This document shows positions 8,029 through 17,675 of a stretch of 64,000 bases of DNA, piece by piece (positions within the stretch are counted from its first letter, which is position 1; every line of letters starts with the position of its first letter). Both the position numbers and the translations under genes were made by a program. The notes under the pieces were generated by a model that saw only the letters and a list, made by a program, of their open reading frames with translations, searched no databases and was not told where the DNA came from. Source of the DNA: Bacillota bacterium (GTDB taxonomy: Bacteria > Bacillota > Dethiobacteria > DTU022 > PWGO01). The stretch is from NCBI GenBank assembly GCA_012518215.1, contig JAAYSV010000006.1, positions 124,001 to 188,000 on the forward strand, given 5' to 3'.

Positions 8029-10332
8029 ATGCGTTCAAAAAAAGGGCTCAACATGGAAATAAAATCGCAGATCAGGGGTATTCTGATGATAGCCCTTGCT
8101 GTTTTCTGTTACACAGGCTTGCAGTTCACAGAACAGACGGGAACTTTGGGCCAATTCGTAAACAATGTTCTGCGCATCCTGGCCGGAGAAACAGCGATAG
8201 TGATTCCTTTTATTGTCGGGGTTGTGGCACTGCGTTCAATAATTCCCGAAAAAACGATAAATATGAAGACCAGATTGGTGGGGGTTCTACTCCTTTTACT
8301 TCTTTTCACAGTCACATACCATCTGGATTTCATGTTGAATCAGGTCGATATTCTGGATGTTGAAGAGGGGTTTTTAAAGGCCAGTTTTCGTCTTGGCTAC
8401 CAGCATGAAGGGGGAGGCCTGGTCGGCGCACTTTTCACCGTCATCCTCTACTATTGTTTTGGAGAAGTGGCCAGTTACATCGTTATCGTTACCCTGGCCT
8501 TGATCGGTATTCTCCTGATCATGAATGTTTCGTTGACGCAGTTGTTTGCACAGATCAAAGCATTGGGAAAATTCCTGATAAAGGCGGCCAAATTTATCGG
8601 AAAGATTTTCAAGGATCTGTACAATGTGCTCGTTGTCGGTCCGGATATGGATGAGATTCCCGATAAAACAAAAAACGAAAAGACTGACAGGGAACTTCCG
8701 GTCCAGGAGGAAGAGGCAATTGTATTTCCCCATCGCGCCGCTGAAATGAGCGATATGGATATGCCCCCGAAGTCCGAGGTGGAGAAACCTTTGTACCGCG
8801 CGGAAGACATCGCTCAACAGAAAAGAGACACCGGGGAAATTGATGAATATATTCCCGCGGAAGATAAAATTATTTTGGATCCATCCGGTGAATACAATCT
8901 GCCTTCGTTGGACTTGCTGAGTAAATCTACCGGTGTGGTGGATCACAGCCAGGATCGCCATATCAAAGAAAGGGCACGACTGCTTGAAAATACGCTGCAT
9001 AGCTTCGGGGTGGGAGCAAAAGTGATCAATTATGAATCCGGCCCCACGGTAACCCGTTTCGAGGTCCAGCCCGAGGTCGGGGTTAAGGTGAGTAAAATAC
9101 TGAACCTATCAGACGATATCGCTCTGAATCTTGCTGCACCCGTCGTGCGCATCGAGGCTCCCATACCCGGAAAGGCGGCACTGGGTATCGAGGTGCCCAA
9201 CAAAGTTATTTCGCTGGTTCACTTCAGGGAGGTCATGGAATCTTCGGCTTTTCAAAGTTCGTTATCTCCTTTGACCATTGCACTTGGTAAGGATATCACC
9301 GGCGTTCCTGTAATCACCAGCCTCGAGCGGATGCCGCACCTGCTGATTGCCGGGGCTACCGGTTCGGGTAAAAGCGTATGCCTGAACATCATTATTTGCA
9401 GCATACTGTTCAAAGCACGTCCCGATCAGGTTCGCTTTCTGATGATCGACCCCAAAATGGTTGAACTCAATATCTACAATGGTATTCCCCACTTGATCGC
9501 GCCGGTGGTAACCGACCCCAAAAAGGCATCCCTGGCCTTGAAAAATATGATCAAGGAGATGATCAAGAGATATGATCTGTTTGCCCAGGAAGGAGTAAGG
9601 GATATCTCGGCGTACAACGAGAGGGTGGCGCGGGGGCAAGTGGAGGCTGATGTGCTTCCATATATCGTCGTTATCATTGACGAACTGGCCGATTTAATGC
9701 TAATATCTCCGTCAGAGGTAGAAGATTCAATTGCCCGCCTCGCCCAGATGTCGCGAGCGGCCGGAATTCACCTGGTTATTGCGACCCAGCGGCCATCGGT
9801 AGATGTATTGACCGGAGTTATCAAGGCAAATATTACTTCGCGCATTGCATTTACGGTGTCGTCACAGGTTGACTCAAGAACCATTCTTGATATGGCGGGT
9901 GCAGAAAAATTGCTTGGCAGGGGGGATATGCTTTTTTATCCGGTAGGCATGGTCAAGCCGTTGAGGGTACAGAATGCTTTTATCAGTTCCAAGGATCTGA
10001 AGTCGCTCACCAGATTTATAAAAAAACAGGATCGGGACAACAAGTATGGTGAGGAAATGGTGTTCACTCCCATGCCGGAAGATGAAACATGGGATGATGT
10101 CGATGTTTTGTTTCCGGATGCCGTGGAACTGGTGGTCCGTACCGGACAGGCTTCCATATCATTGCTGCAACGTAGATTGCGTATAGGCTATACTCGTGCC
10201 GCGCGCCTGATCGATGACCTTGAAGTTAAAGGAGTGGTTGGCCCACATGAGGGCAGCAAACCACGCGAAGTGATCATCACCCCCGAACAGGCTTCGCGCT
10301 TGTATGAAGAATTCAAGCAAAAATTATCTTGA
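8029..10332 (+). CDS. ftsK: DNA translocase FtsK/SpoIIIE
   Basis: This membrane-anchored, ATP-driven motor pumps DNA through the closing division or sporulation septum. Five hydrophobic segments lie in the first 170 residues (about 17-32, 55-72, 83-103, 129-147, 149-169). A charged linker follows to about residue 290, then the alpha/beta motor with Walker A GATGSGKS at 442-449 and Walker B around IIDELADLM. A C-terminal winged-helix gamma domain reads the DNA polarity sequences. Length is 767. The start is ATG 8029, with AAGGGGGC about ten bases upstream. Gene order (tepA-ylzJ upstream, HTH/RodZ-like downstream) matches spoIIIE of B. subtilis. Confidence 0.95.
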   Translation: MRSKKGLNMEIKSQIRGILMIALAVFCYTGLQFTEQTGTLGQFVNNVLRILAGETAIVIPFIVGVVALRSIIPEKTINMKTRLVGVLLLLLLFTVTYHLDFMLNQVDILDVEEGFLKASFRLGYQHEGGGLVGALFTVILYYCFGEVASYIVIVTLALIGILLIMNVSLTQLFAQIKALGKFLIKAAKFIGKIFKDLYNVLVVGPDMDEIPDKTKNEKTDRELPVQEEEAIVFPHRAAEMSDMDMPPKSEVEKPLYRAEDIAQQKRDTGEIDEYIPAEDKIILDPSGEYNLPSLDLLSKSTGVVDHSQDRHIKERARLLENTLHSFGVGAKVINYESGPTVTRFEVQPEVGVKVSKILNLSDDIALNLAAPVVRIEAPIPGKAALGIEVPNKVISLVHFREVMESSAFQSSLSPLTIALGKDITGVPVITSLERMPHLLIAGATGSGKSVCLNIIICSILFKARPDQVRFLMIDPKMVELNIYNGIPHLIAPVVTDPKKASLALKNMIKEMIKRYDLFAQEGVRDISAYNERVARGQVEADVLPYIVVIIDELADLMLISPSEVEDSIARLAQMSRAAGIHLVIATQRPSVDVLTGVIKANITSRIAFTVSSQVDSRTILDMAGAEKLLGRGDMLFYPVGMVKPLRVQNAFISSKDLKSLTRFIKKQDRDNKYGEEMVFTPMPEDETWDDVDVLFPDAVELVVRTGQASISLLQRRLRIGYTRAARLIDDLEVKGVVGPHEGSKPREVIITPEQASRLYEEFKQKLS

Positions 10333-10387
10333 AAGCTCGTTCTTCCCTACACTTACATAATTTCAAACCAAAGGAGTGTGTTATCGG

Positions 10388-11206
10388 ATGGAAGAACTGA
10401 TAAAACTTTTGCGGGATTCCCGTAAAGAAAAAAAGATCACCCTTCAGGATATAGCCGCACAAACGAAAATAAAGGTTTCCCGACTGGAAGCATTCGAAAA
10501 AGGCGATTTCTCCGTATTTGCAGGAGAGGTTTATTTGAAAGGTGCTATCAGCTCCTATGCAAAGGCAGTGGGGCTGGATCCGGCCCGGGTATTGAAGATT
10601 TACCAGAAAGCCCAGGTGAAAGTTGAACAGCCTCCGGTTGATGTGGCCAGGAAAGTTGAAAAACCCAGGACCAAAAAAAGAAAAGGTAAAAACCGGATCC
10701 TGTCCGTAGGGTTGTATACTGCACTGGCCCTGTTGTTTTTTGTTGCTATCTGGGTCTCGATCGGGAAAAACATGGGTAGGGGGCCTTTTGCGAATGGGGA
10801 CAATCGATATGACAACGCGGCTACCCAACAGGCGGATGATGATCGGAATTCTGCTGAAACCGGGATAGAAGAAAAGGAGAAGGTGGGGGAAAGCAAAAAG
10901 GCCGAAATAGCCCTGGAAAATTCCTCTGCATATGATACACACTGGACCTTTGAAGGTACGGATAGCCTGAATGTCAAGATCGATTTTGCCGGAAATTGCT
11001 GGATTGACCTGCATGTTGACGGTCAAAATATTCATCAGGAGAATTTTCACAACGGGGAAGAGCTTCTGCTGGAAGTTAAAGAGAGTATGAGACTGAGGTT
11101 GGGGAATCCCCCTGTTGTGAAAATGTTTGTCAACGGCATCGAACTGGAAGGCCTATCCGACAAAAACAGGCCTCACAACTATCATTTTAGCCGAAAAGAT
11201 GTTTGA
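10388..11206 (+). CDS. RodZ-like membrane protein with HTH and DUF4115 domains
   Basis: The N-terminal 70 residues form an Xre/HTH_25-type helix-turn-helix (ITLQDIAAQTKIKVSRLEAFEKG). A basic stretch, one membrane segment at about residues 105-125, an acidic linker and an extracellular DUF4115-like beta domain (about 185-272) follow. This is the layout of RodZ, a cytoskeletal partner of MreB in cell shape control, and of B. subtilis YmfM, which also lies downstream of spoIIIE. ATG 10388 is preferred over GTG 10376, because AAGGAG at 10371-10376 overlaps the GTG but sits 11 bases before the ATG. The product is 272 residues. Confidence 0.85.
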   Translation: MEELIKLLRDSRKEKKITLQDIAAQTKIKVSRLEAFEKGDFSVFAGEVYLKGAISSYAKAVGLDPARVLKIYQKAQVKVEQPPVDVARKVEKPRTKKRKGKNRILSVGLYTALALLFFVAIWVSIGKNMGRGPFANGDNRYDNAATQQADDDRNSAETGIEEKEKVGESKKAEIALENSSAYDTHWTFEGTDSLNVKIDFAGNCWIDLHVDGQNIHQENFHNGEELLLEVKESMRLRLGNPPVVKMFVNGIELEGLSDKNRPHNYHFSRKDV

Positions 11207-11374
11207 CAGGGGGGTCTGGAAGAGCATACCCTTCCCGGGGGGTTGACATGTTGACACATTTGCGTCAATCTGTTTCATGACACCGGTTATTTCAATACCA
11301 GTTTACTCCAGGTTTTCGTATCCAATCCAACATCGTTCAATTTTAACCAGCCATCCAAAGAGCAACAATTTGGT

Positions 11375-11403
11375 TTGCCTCGACCTTTGATCTTTGTTAT
11401 AAT
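11375..11403 (+). promoter_or_regulatory. Sigma-A-type promoter for the FtsH-like pair
   Basis: TTGCCT at 11375-11380 and TATAAT at 11398-11403 are separated by exactly 17 bases. Transcription would start near 11410 and read into the small membrane protein and the FtsH-like protease, so this pair can be expressed apart from the upstream ftsK-rodZ genes. Confidence 0.65.
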
Positions 11404-11452
11404 GGCTGACAGTTATGTTAACTAAAACTTTAAATTAACAATGGTGATCGAG

Positions 11453-11986
11453 ATGAACAAGATCAAATGGCATGTTATGTTAATAGTATTTTTGATCTCG
11501 CTCGTTTTCTTTTTTGGCGGATCATTTTTGTTTGAAAGATTTTTCAGGGAAAATCCCCTGGAAGAGGAATTGTGCAAGATCGAAGGAGTGGAAAGGGTGG
11601 AGATCAATGGAGATAGAAAGAACACCCTTCATGTCGATATTTTTACAGGATATACCGGGGATCTGCCCGAGATGGTGGAGGGGATAGACCGTGTACTTTC
11701 CGCACGTGTCAAAAAAGAGTACGATTTTGAACTTCATGACCGCAGAAACGAGAAAGTAGAAGTATTTTTCAGGGAAGTAAAGCCGGCAATCTATGAAGGG
11801 GCAAGGGTTGGCAATTACCGTTCAATCCAGGAGACGGTGGATCGGGCTGCGGCCGGGCATGAAGTTGAAGATTACTTTTTTTCTGTTGATGACAAATATG
11901 TTTACTTGCAGGCAAGGGATGGGAAGGACTTTCTTTACGTTGTTGTTCCACATCTCGGGCCGATGAGGGAGGATAAATTGTCATGA
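11453..11986 (+). CDS. Single-pass membrane protein of unknown function, partner of the FtsH-like protease
   Basis: I do not recognise this family. The 177-residue product has a short cytoplasmic start, one membrane segment at about residues 7-27 and a charged soluble domain with alternating beta and helix patterns. No signal-peptidase site or catalytic motif is evident. ATG 11453 is favoured because GGTGATCGAG lies just upstream, while ATG 11441 has no ribosome-binding site. The stop overlaps the start of the downstream FtsH-like gene by four bases (ATGA at 11983), so the two are translationally coupled. A substrate-adaptor or regulator role for the protease is an inference from this coupling only. 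Confidence 0.75.
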   Translation: MNKIKWHVMLIVFLISLVFFFGGSFLFERFFRENPLEEELCKIEGVERVEINGDRKNTLHVDIFTGYTGDLPEMVEGIDRVLSARVKKEYDFELHDRRNEKVEVFFREVKPAIYEGARVGNYRSIQETVDRAAAGHEVEDYFFSVDDKYVYLQARDGKDFLYVVVPHLGPMREDKLS

Positions 11987-13473
11987 TCGAAATCGGTGGC
12001 GGTGTGGCCCTCGCATTGATTCTGGTCCTTCTATGGTACAATTTGAATGTCCTGCCCTATCTATTTCTGGGGGGACTCCTTTACATGTTGTATCGGTTGA
12101 CCAGCGGGAAATTGCCCCAATTGAACCATCTGGGGTTCAAATCACGTCCGGTGTCCAAGATTCTTTTCGATCAGATAGGTGGGCAGGAGATGGCCAAGAA
12201 GGAGCTCCTGGAGGCATTGGAGTTTATCAAAAATCCAATGAAAATCAAAAAGATGGGTATCAGGCCGCTCAAGGGGATTTTGCTGATTGGACCACCGGGA
12301 ACTGGCAAGACATTGCTGGCACGAGCAGCTGCCGGTTATACCGACTCGGTTTTTGTCAGTGCGGTCGGCAGCGAGTTTATAGAAATGTACGCGGGCGTTG
12401 GTGCTCAAAGAGTAAGGCAGTTGTTCAAACAGTGCCGCGATCAGGCCAGGGCACAGAAGAAAAATAATGCAGTGCTCTTTATCGATGAATTGGATATCCT
12501 GGGAACCAAACGCGGTTCGCATAGCAGTCACATGGAATACGATCAGACTCTGAATCAGTTGCTTACGGAAATGGATGGGCTTACCCTGAATGAAGACGTG
12601 AACATTCTGGTCGTGGGAGCGACGAACAGACCTGAAGCACTTGACCCGGCTTTGGTCAGGCCGGGGCGGATGGATCGGATTGTACAGGTCGAGTTGCCGG
12701 ATCTGGAGGGAAGGAAAGAGATATTGGAACTCCATACCCGAAATAAACCGCTGGCCAGGGACGTGGATATTGATAAAATAGCCCGCGATGCTTTTGGTTT
12801 TTCGGGGGCCCAGCTCGAAAACCTGGCCAATGAGGCTGCAATCCTGGCCATGCGGGAAAACTGCAACCGGGTTGGACAGGCCCACATGATGGAAGCTATT
12901 GACAAGGTGATGATGGGGGAAAAGCAGGACAAGAAGGTCGATGAAACAGAAATATGGAGGATAGCGGTGCATGAATGCGGTCACGCCATGGTCAGCGAGA
13001 TTACGAAGCCGGGTTCGGTTTCGGTGGTGACAATTACCCCGCGTGGCAGTGCACTGGGTTATATGCGGCAGCATCCGGACAGGGAATACAAACTTTTCAC
13101 CAGGAGTTACATGGAAAGGGAGATCTGTGTTTTGCTTGGCGGGGCCGTCAGTGAGAAAATTGTCCTGGGACAGCAGAGCACAGGATCGTTCAATGATTTC
13201 AAACAGGCCGTGGAACTGGCACGCAAGATTATCGCTACGGGGCTTTCTTCACTCGGGGTTGTTTGTATGGATGACCTTTCCCGATCCATGATCCATCGCA
13301 CCGTCAGAAAAATAATTGGCGTCGAGGAAGAGAAGGTTACAGCGATGTTGACTCCTTATCTGTCGTCCATACGGAAAATTGCTTCGGTACTGGTGGAAAA
13401 AGAAAGGATTACCGGCGAGTTTCTGCGAAAGATACTGGCGGAGGCGAAAAAGGAAAAGTTGCTTCTTCGATAG
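11983..13473 (+). CDS. Short FtsH-type membrane AAA+ metalloprotease
   Basis: The protein starts with two closely spaced hydrophobic segments (about residues 5-20 and 22-38) and has almost no extracytoplasmic loop. The AAA+ domain has Walker A GPPGTGKT at 103-110, Walker B VLFIDELD near 164-171 and the second region of homology (NRPEALDPALVRPGRMDR). The M41 peptidase zinc motif is HECGH at 330-334, and the third ligand Asp405 lies in STGSFNDF, so the site looks intact. At 496 residues it is shorter than housekeeping FtsH (about 600-650), which has a periplasmic domain. It is therefore probably a paralogue. It occupies the place where B. subtilis has pgsA. Confidence 0.88.
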   Translation: MIEIGGGVALALILVLLWYNLNVLPYLFLGGLLYMLYRLTSGKLPQLNHLGFKSRPVSKILFDQIGGQEMAKKELLEALEFIKNPMKIKKMGIRPLKGILLIGPPGTGKTLLARAAAGYTDSVFVSAVGSEFIEMYAGVGAQRVRQLFKQCRDQARAQKKNNAVLFIDELDILGTKRGSHSSHMEYDQTLNQLLTEMDGLTLNEDVNILVVGATNRPEALDPALVRPGRMDRIVQVELPDLEGRKEILELHTRNKPLARDVDIDKIARDAFGFSGAQLENLANEAAILAMRENCNRVGQAHMMEAIDKVMMGEKQDKKVDETEIWRIAVHECGHAMVSEITKPGSVSVVTITPRGSALGYMRQHPDREYKLFTRSYMEREICVLLGGAVSEKIVLGQQSTGSFNDFKQAVELARKIIATGLSSLGVVCMDDLSRSMIHRTVRKIIGVEEEKVTAMLTPYLSSIRKIASVLVEKERITGEFLRKILAEAKKEKLLLR

Positions 13474-13535
13474 ATGGTTTTTCTTGCATGGGGCGTATGT
13501 TTTTCAATCTCGACGACTGGGGGTTTCTGTGTGTT

Positions 13536-14012
13536 ATGAGGACAGCTTCAAAAATTGTGAAATTGGCTCTGGAAAAAAAGATGACTCTGGCCGTGGCCGA
13601 ATCCTGTACCGGGGGGCTTCTGGCAGACAGGTTAACCGATGTTCCGGGATCCTCCGATGTCTTTTTGGCCGGAATTGTTTCGTATTCCAACCGATCCAAG
13701 GTTGAAATATTGAAAGTTAGCATCGATTGCTTGCAAAATGGGGCTGTCAGCGAGGCTGTGGCCCGGGAGATGGCCAGCAAAGCCCGGAAGATCATCGGAA
13801 GCGACATCGGGGTAGGAGTGACCGGCATTGCCGGGCCTTCCGGAGGATCGCCGGGGAAACCGGTGGGGACGGTCCATTATGCTATAGATATTGACGGCAA
13901 GGTTCGTGTCCAGCTTCTAAATCTTGGGGGTTCGCGTCGAGAAATCAAGGAGAAGGCAGTAAAGGCAATCCTGGCAGATTTGCTGGTGTTGCTGAAAAAA
14001 CCGGAGCAATGA
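13536..14012 (+). CDS. pncC: CinA C-terminal domain / nicotinamide-nucleotide amidase (PncC-type)
   Basis: This is a standalone CinA C-terminal domain, a family that deamidates nicotinamide mononucleotide for NAD recycling. The motif AESCTGG is at residues 21-27 and GVTGIAGPSGG with KPVGTVH follows further on, as in active amidases. The N-terminal molybdopterin-binding domain of full CinA is absent. ATG 13536 gives 158 residues, normal for PncC; an upstream ATG at 13488 would add 16 residues without a ribosome-binding site. Gene order cinA then recA is conserved in Bacillota, although here two genes lie between them. Confidence 0.85.
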   Translation: MRTASKIVKLALEKKMTLAVAESCTGGLLADRLTDVPGSSDVFLAGIVSYSNRSKVEILKVSIDCLQNGAVSEAVAREMASKARKIIGSDIGVGVTGIAGPSGGSPGKPVGTVHYAIDIDGKVRVQLLNLGGSRREIKEKAVKAILADLLVLLKKPEQ

Positions 14013-14015
14013 TCC

Positions 14016-15446
14016 ATGTGCAATAATTTTTCAAATGAAAAAATATTTGAATGGGTTAAAATTGTTTTCTTTTCCGTGGCAGGAATGATTGTCGCTATCA
14101 GTTTCTTCAACGAAACACGTATTTTGGCCGGTCCTTTTGAAGTCCTCGTTTCCCTGATTCCTTTCCGTGCTGGCAACACGATTGTAGCTATACCCCCCCT
14201 TGGAGAGATCAAGGTCCACACCCATGATTATTTCTTTCAGTTGAATGTGATGCTCAAGAATGTGGATATCGATCTTCTGTCCTCCAGTGTTCAAGGTTTG
14301 AACAACATTGAATCGTGGATAGAGGAATTGTTCTGGGGAGCACGAAAAGGAGTTGCCCTGTTTGGTTTGCGCAGTCTCCTGGTTGCTTTTGTGGGTGGCG
14401 GTATCCTCAGTTACCTGGGGTGTACACGAAAGATTGCCTATCGTTTCTGGAAAGGCGGCGGCATTGCCGCTATATGTTTTTTATTGATCGTGGCCTTTAC
14501 GGTGGTTGCACCGTTCAATATCGCTACTTTCAACAATCCGCGTTATTCAGGGACACTGAATGCCGCGCCATGGGCACTGAATATCTTCAATGTTGGGTTG
14601 AGTACGGTTCAAAATCTAAGCGAACAGCTTGAAACCATGGCCACCAATTTGATCTATCTGTTTGACCATCTAGAAAATTTTACACCCGTCGATACGGCCG
14701 GTAATCTGAAGATATTGCATGTTTCCGATATCCATAACAACCCGGCGGCCATTGATCTCATCAAGAAGGTTGTCAATGTGTTCAACATAGATATGGTTGT
14801 TGACACGGGTGACATTACTGACTACGGGACGCCTCTGGAAGCGGAACTGATTTCCGAAGTTGCCAATTTGCCCGTGCCCTATATCTTTGTTCCTGGCAAT
14901 CACGACGCTCCCCCTGTAACTTCCGTTCTACGGGAAAATGGGGTCCTGGTGCTCGATAATGAGATTGTCGAAGTTGAGGGCGTTGTTATCGCTGGGATTT
15001 CGGATCCGGCATACAAAGTAAATGAAATAATGGTGCCCGATGAAGAAATCGAGGCCTATGCCCGTTCATTGAACAGTATTTTTGAAGAGCAGGATGCAAA
15101 GCCCCACCTTCTGGCTGTTCATCATCCCCTTCTGGGAGAGTTGCTGGCGGACAAAGCAGAGACAATTCTTTGCGGCCATACACACAAAATAAGTGTGAAA
15201 GAAACAGCGGAGTCCGTGTTTATCAATGCCGGTTCAACGGGGGCTTCGGGCATACGCGGGTTGAACGATATCGAAAATGTATCGTACAGCATGTTTATCC
15301 TGTATTATAATATTGACGACGGGGAAGATCCGCTACTTTCGGCCGGGGATCTGATCAATATACCCAAAATTTCCGGTGGTTTCAAGCTGGAACGTCATCT
15401 GTTCAGTGAAGAAAGATCCGGGCCCGGAACAAGAAATGGAGGATGA
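14016..15446 (+). CDS. Membrane-anchored metallophosphoesterase
   Basis: The first 220 residues contain three or so hydrophobic segments (about 14-36, 118-140, 146-170) with a large loop between the first two. The C-terminal half is a calcineurin-type phosphoesterase with the expected metal-binding motifs in order: SDIH near 236, DTGDITD near 268, GNHD near 296 and GHTH near 388. The substrate is unknown. The catalytic domain follows the last membrane segment. The gene begins four bases after the pncC stop and overlaps the thpR frame at its end, so it belongs to a tight pncC-this-thpR cluster. I do not know a characterised homologue. Confidence 0.8.
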   Translation: MCNNFSNEKIFEWVKIVFFSVAGMIVAISFFNETRILAGPFEVLVSLIPFRAGNTIVAIPPLGEIKVHTHDYFFQLNVMLKNVDIDLLSSSVQGLNNIESWIEELFWGARKGVALFGLRSLLVAFVGGGILSYLGCTRKIAYRFWKGGGIAAICFLLIVAFTVVAPFNIATFNNPRYSGTLNAAPWALNIFNVGLSTVQNLSEQLETMATNLIYLFDHLENFTPVDTAGNLKILHVSDIHNNPAAIDLIKKVVNVFNIDMVVDTGDITDYGTPLEAELISEVANLPVPYIFVPGNHDAPPVTSVLRENGVLVLDNEIVEVEGVVIAGISDPAYKVNEIMVPDEEIEAYARSLNSIFEEQDAKPHLLAVHHPLLGELLADKAETILCGHTHKISVKETAESVFINAGSTGASGIRGLNDIENVSYSMFILYYNIDDGEDPLLSAGDLINIPKISGGFKLERHLFSEERSGPGTRNGG

Positions 15447-15448
15447 GA

Positions 15449-16027
15449 ATGCGACTTTTCATTGCCGCCGATATAAATGATGAGCAGAGGGGGAAATTGG
15501 CCGAGGTCCAGAACATGATGAAAAACCGCGTGGATGACGTTCGGTGGGTGAGGGCGCCCGCATTACATATCACCCTCAAATTTCTGGGCAAAGTGGAGAT
15601 CCCTGTAAAGAATATCATAACTCTTCTGGAACATTCCGTTCATCGATTCGGGGCGTTCAACATTTCCCTGGAGGGGTGGGGTGTTTTTCCCCATTTCAGG
15701 CGTCCGCGTGTTATCTGGGTGGGAATTGGCCGGGGCAATGATGAGCTACAGGCGTTGAACCGTATGATCAACCATTCCTTTGCAGGGAGTGGTCTTGATT
15801 TCGCAGAAGGTGGTTCCGGGGAAAAAAAATTTCTGCCCCACATTACTATCGGTCGTATTCGCAATCCCGCAAAAGATGCAACAGCTGCCTTGCAGGAAAT
15901 GAATGATGGCAAGTTCCCCGTTATCGATGCTGCTGACAACGAACTCGATTATATAAACCTTTATCGCAGTATTCTTTCCCCGCAGGGAGCCGAGTACATA
16001 TCCATGGCCAAAATATATTTAAAATAG
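15449..16027 (+). CDS. thpR: RNA 2',3'-cyclic phosphodiesterase (ThpR)
   Basis: This is a 2H-phosphoesterase that opens 2',3'-cyclic phosphates at RNA ends and is historically called 2'-5' RNA ligase. The two HxT motifs are HIT at residues 40-42 (HITLKFLG) and HIT at 131-133 (HITIGRIR). The product is 192 residues, normal for the family. ATG 15449 is chosen because GGAGG at 15437-15441 lies seven bases upstream and the protein then starts MRLFIAAD, like other members; ATG 15443 would overlap the upstream stop but sits too close to the ribosome-binding site. recA follows 72 bases downstream. Confidence 0.9.
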   Translation: MRLFIAADINDEQRGKLAEVQNMMKNRVDDVRWVRAPALHITLKFLGKVEIPVKNIITLLEHSVHRFGAFNISLEGWGVFPHFRRPRVIWVGIGRGNDELQALNRMINHSFAGSGLDFAEGGSGEKKFLPHITIGRIRNPAKDATAALQEMNDGKFPVIDAADNELDYINLYRSILSPQGAEYISMAKIYLK

Positions 16028-16099
16028 AATTGGCAGGAAAAAACAGTTTATAACCAGAAATATAATGCTGATGATCCTTAAATACAAGGGAGGTTTATC

Positions 16100-17134
16100 A
16101 TGGAAAAACAAAAAGCTCTGGACATGGCCATCTTGCAGATTGAGAAACAATTCGGCAAAGGGGCGATCATGAAACTGGGGCAGACAGTAAAAAATGGTAT
16201 CGAAACAATCCCTTCAGGTTGCCTGTCGTTGGATATAGCTCTGGGAATTGGCGGGTTTCCCCGGGGAAGGGTGGTGGAGGTTTACGGCCCCGAATCGTCG
16301 GGAAAAACAACCGTGGCACTGCATGCCATTGCCGAGGCCCAGAAAGGCGGGGGCAATGCTGCTTTTGTCGATGCCGAGCATGCTCTTGACCCTTACTATG
16401 CCAAAAAATTGGGTGTAAATGTGGAGGAACTGCTTGTTTCTCAACCTGATACCGGTGAACAGGCTCTCGAGATCGTGGAGATGCTGGTGCGCAGCGCGGC
16501 AGTCGATGTTATCGTGGTCGATTCCGTGGCCGCCCTGGCTCCCCGTGCGGAAATTGAAGGCGATATGGGGGATTCCCATGTTGGCCTGCAGGCACGGCTT
16601 ATGTCCCAGGCCATGCGCAAGCTATCGGCTATCATCAGCAAGTCGAATACCACGGCACTTTTTATCAATCAGATTCGTGAAAAGGTGGGCGTTATGTTTG
16701 GCAACCCTGAAACAACACCGGGTGGCAGGGCCCTGAAATTTTATTCCTCGGTCAGGCTGGAGGTCCGCCGCATAGAAACAATCAAGCAGGGAGACCAGAT
16801 GGTGGGTAATAGAACGCGGGCCAGAGTGGTGAAAAATAAATTGGCTCCTCCTTTCAAAACAGCCGAATTTGACATCATCTACGGGTACGGGATTTCTCGT
16901 GAGGGTTCGCTCATCGACCTGGGAGTGGAACTCGATATAATCAAAAAAAGTGGTGCCTGGTATTCATGGGATGAGGAACGCCTGGGGCAGGGCAAGGAAA
17001 ACGTGCGTGAGTATCTGAAAGACAACCCGGATGTTACCGCTGCCCTCGAGAAACAGATCAGGGAAGCTTACGGTTTGCCTACCAGGAAAGATGATGCTAC
17101 CGGGCCGGACAACGACGGTTCCGGCTTGATTTGA
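16100..17134 (+). CDS. recA: Recombinase RecA
   Basis: This is the central strand-exchange protein and co-protease for LexA cleavage. Walker A is GPESSGKTT at residues 63-71, Walker [11 protein letters not shown] follows, and the loop L2 region ([15 protein letters not shown]) is intact. Length is 344. The ribosome-binding site is GGGAGG, and the start is ATG 16100. TATAAT is present at 16061-16066, but no good -35 stands 16-18 bases upstream. No GAAC-N4-GTTC LexA box is seen in the 72 bases before the gene. The stop overlaps the recX start. Confidence 0.98.
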   Translation: MEKQKALDMAILQIEKQFGKGAIMKLGQTVKNGIETIPSGCLSLDIALGIGGFPRGRVVEVYGPESSGKTTVALHAIAEAQKGGGNAAFVDAEHALDPYYAKKLGVNVEELLVSQPDTGEQALEIVEMLVRSAAVDVIVVDSVAALAPRAEIEGDMGDSHVGLQARLMSQAMRKLSAIISKSNTTALFINQIREKVGVMFGNPETTPGGRALKFYSSVRLEVRRIETIKQGDQMVGNRTRARVVKNKLAPPFKTAEFDIIYGYGISREGSLIDLGVELDIIKKSGAWYSWDEERLGQGKENVREYLKDNPDVTAALEKQIREAYGLPTRKDDATGPDNDGSGLI

Positions 17135-17625
17135 AGATGGCCGGGGCCGGGAAAGGGTCATCGGGTAACAGTGACCGGGATTACAGGGCTGCATGGAATA
17201 AATCCTTGAGGTGGTTGTCATATCGGCAAAGAAGCAAGAAAGAGATGGAGGGTTATCTATCTGGCAAGGGTTTTGATGCCGAAACATGTGCAGGTGTAAT
17301 TGAAAGACTGGAAGGTGTCGGCCTCCTGGATGACAGGGAATTTGCCAGGTCATGGGTGGAATTTTCCAGACGTAAACTGAAGGGTTCTTTAAAAATAAGA
17401 TGGGAATTGAAAAATAAAGGTATCGATGAAAAAATCATCGCCGACTTGTTGAAAAATGAGCTGTCAAGCGAATATGAACGGGCCAGAAAATTGATGGACA
17501 GATACCTGCCAACGGATTATGAGCGAGATGATAGAAATCTTTTGAGAAAAACAATGTCCTTTTTGAAAAGACGGGGATATCCGGGCGAAGTGGTTTTTAA
17601 AATTTCAAGAAAATATTTCGATTGA
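17131..17625 (+). CDS. recX: Regulatory protein RecX
   Basis: RecX proteins bind RecA filaments and restrain them. The 164-residue product has the three repeated helical modules of the family: [42 protein letters not shown] and the C-terminal [12 protein letters not shown]. The start is either TTG 17131, overlapping the recA stop by four bases, or ATG 17137 just after it. Both imply coupling to recA. The N-terminal 20 residues are polar and variable. Confidence 0.9.
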   Translation: MKMAGAGKGSSGNSDRDYRAAWNKSLRWLSYRQRSKKEMEGYLSGKGFDAETCAGVIERLEGVGLLDDREFARSWVEFSRRKLKGSLKIRWELKNKGIDEKIIADLLKNELSSEYERARKLMDRYLPTDYERDDRNLLRKTMSFLKRRGYPGEVVFKISRKYFD

Positions 17626-17646
17626 TGAAGCATTTTGGATATCTGT

Positions 17647-17675
17647 TTGACATAACCTTTTTCAAGGTATAGAAT
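17647..17675 (+). promoter_or_regulatory. Sigma-A-type promoter for rny
   Basis: TTGACA at 17647-17652 and TAGAAT at 17670-17675 are separated by 17 bases. This is a near-consensus promoter in the 266-base gap between recX and RNase Y, leaving a leader of about 210 bases before the rny start. No terminator hairpin for recX is obvious upstream. Confidence 0.7.

Noticed and set aside
16061-16066. Promoter for recA based on TATAAT
   Set aside because: No -35-like hexamer lies 16-18 bases upstream, so only the -10 is supported and no promoter feature was listed.
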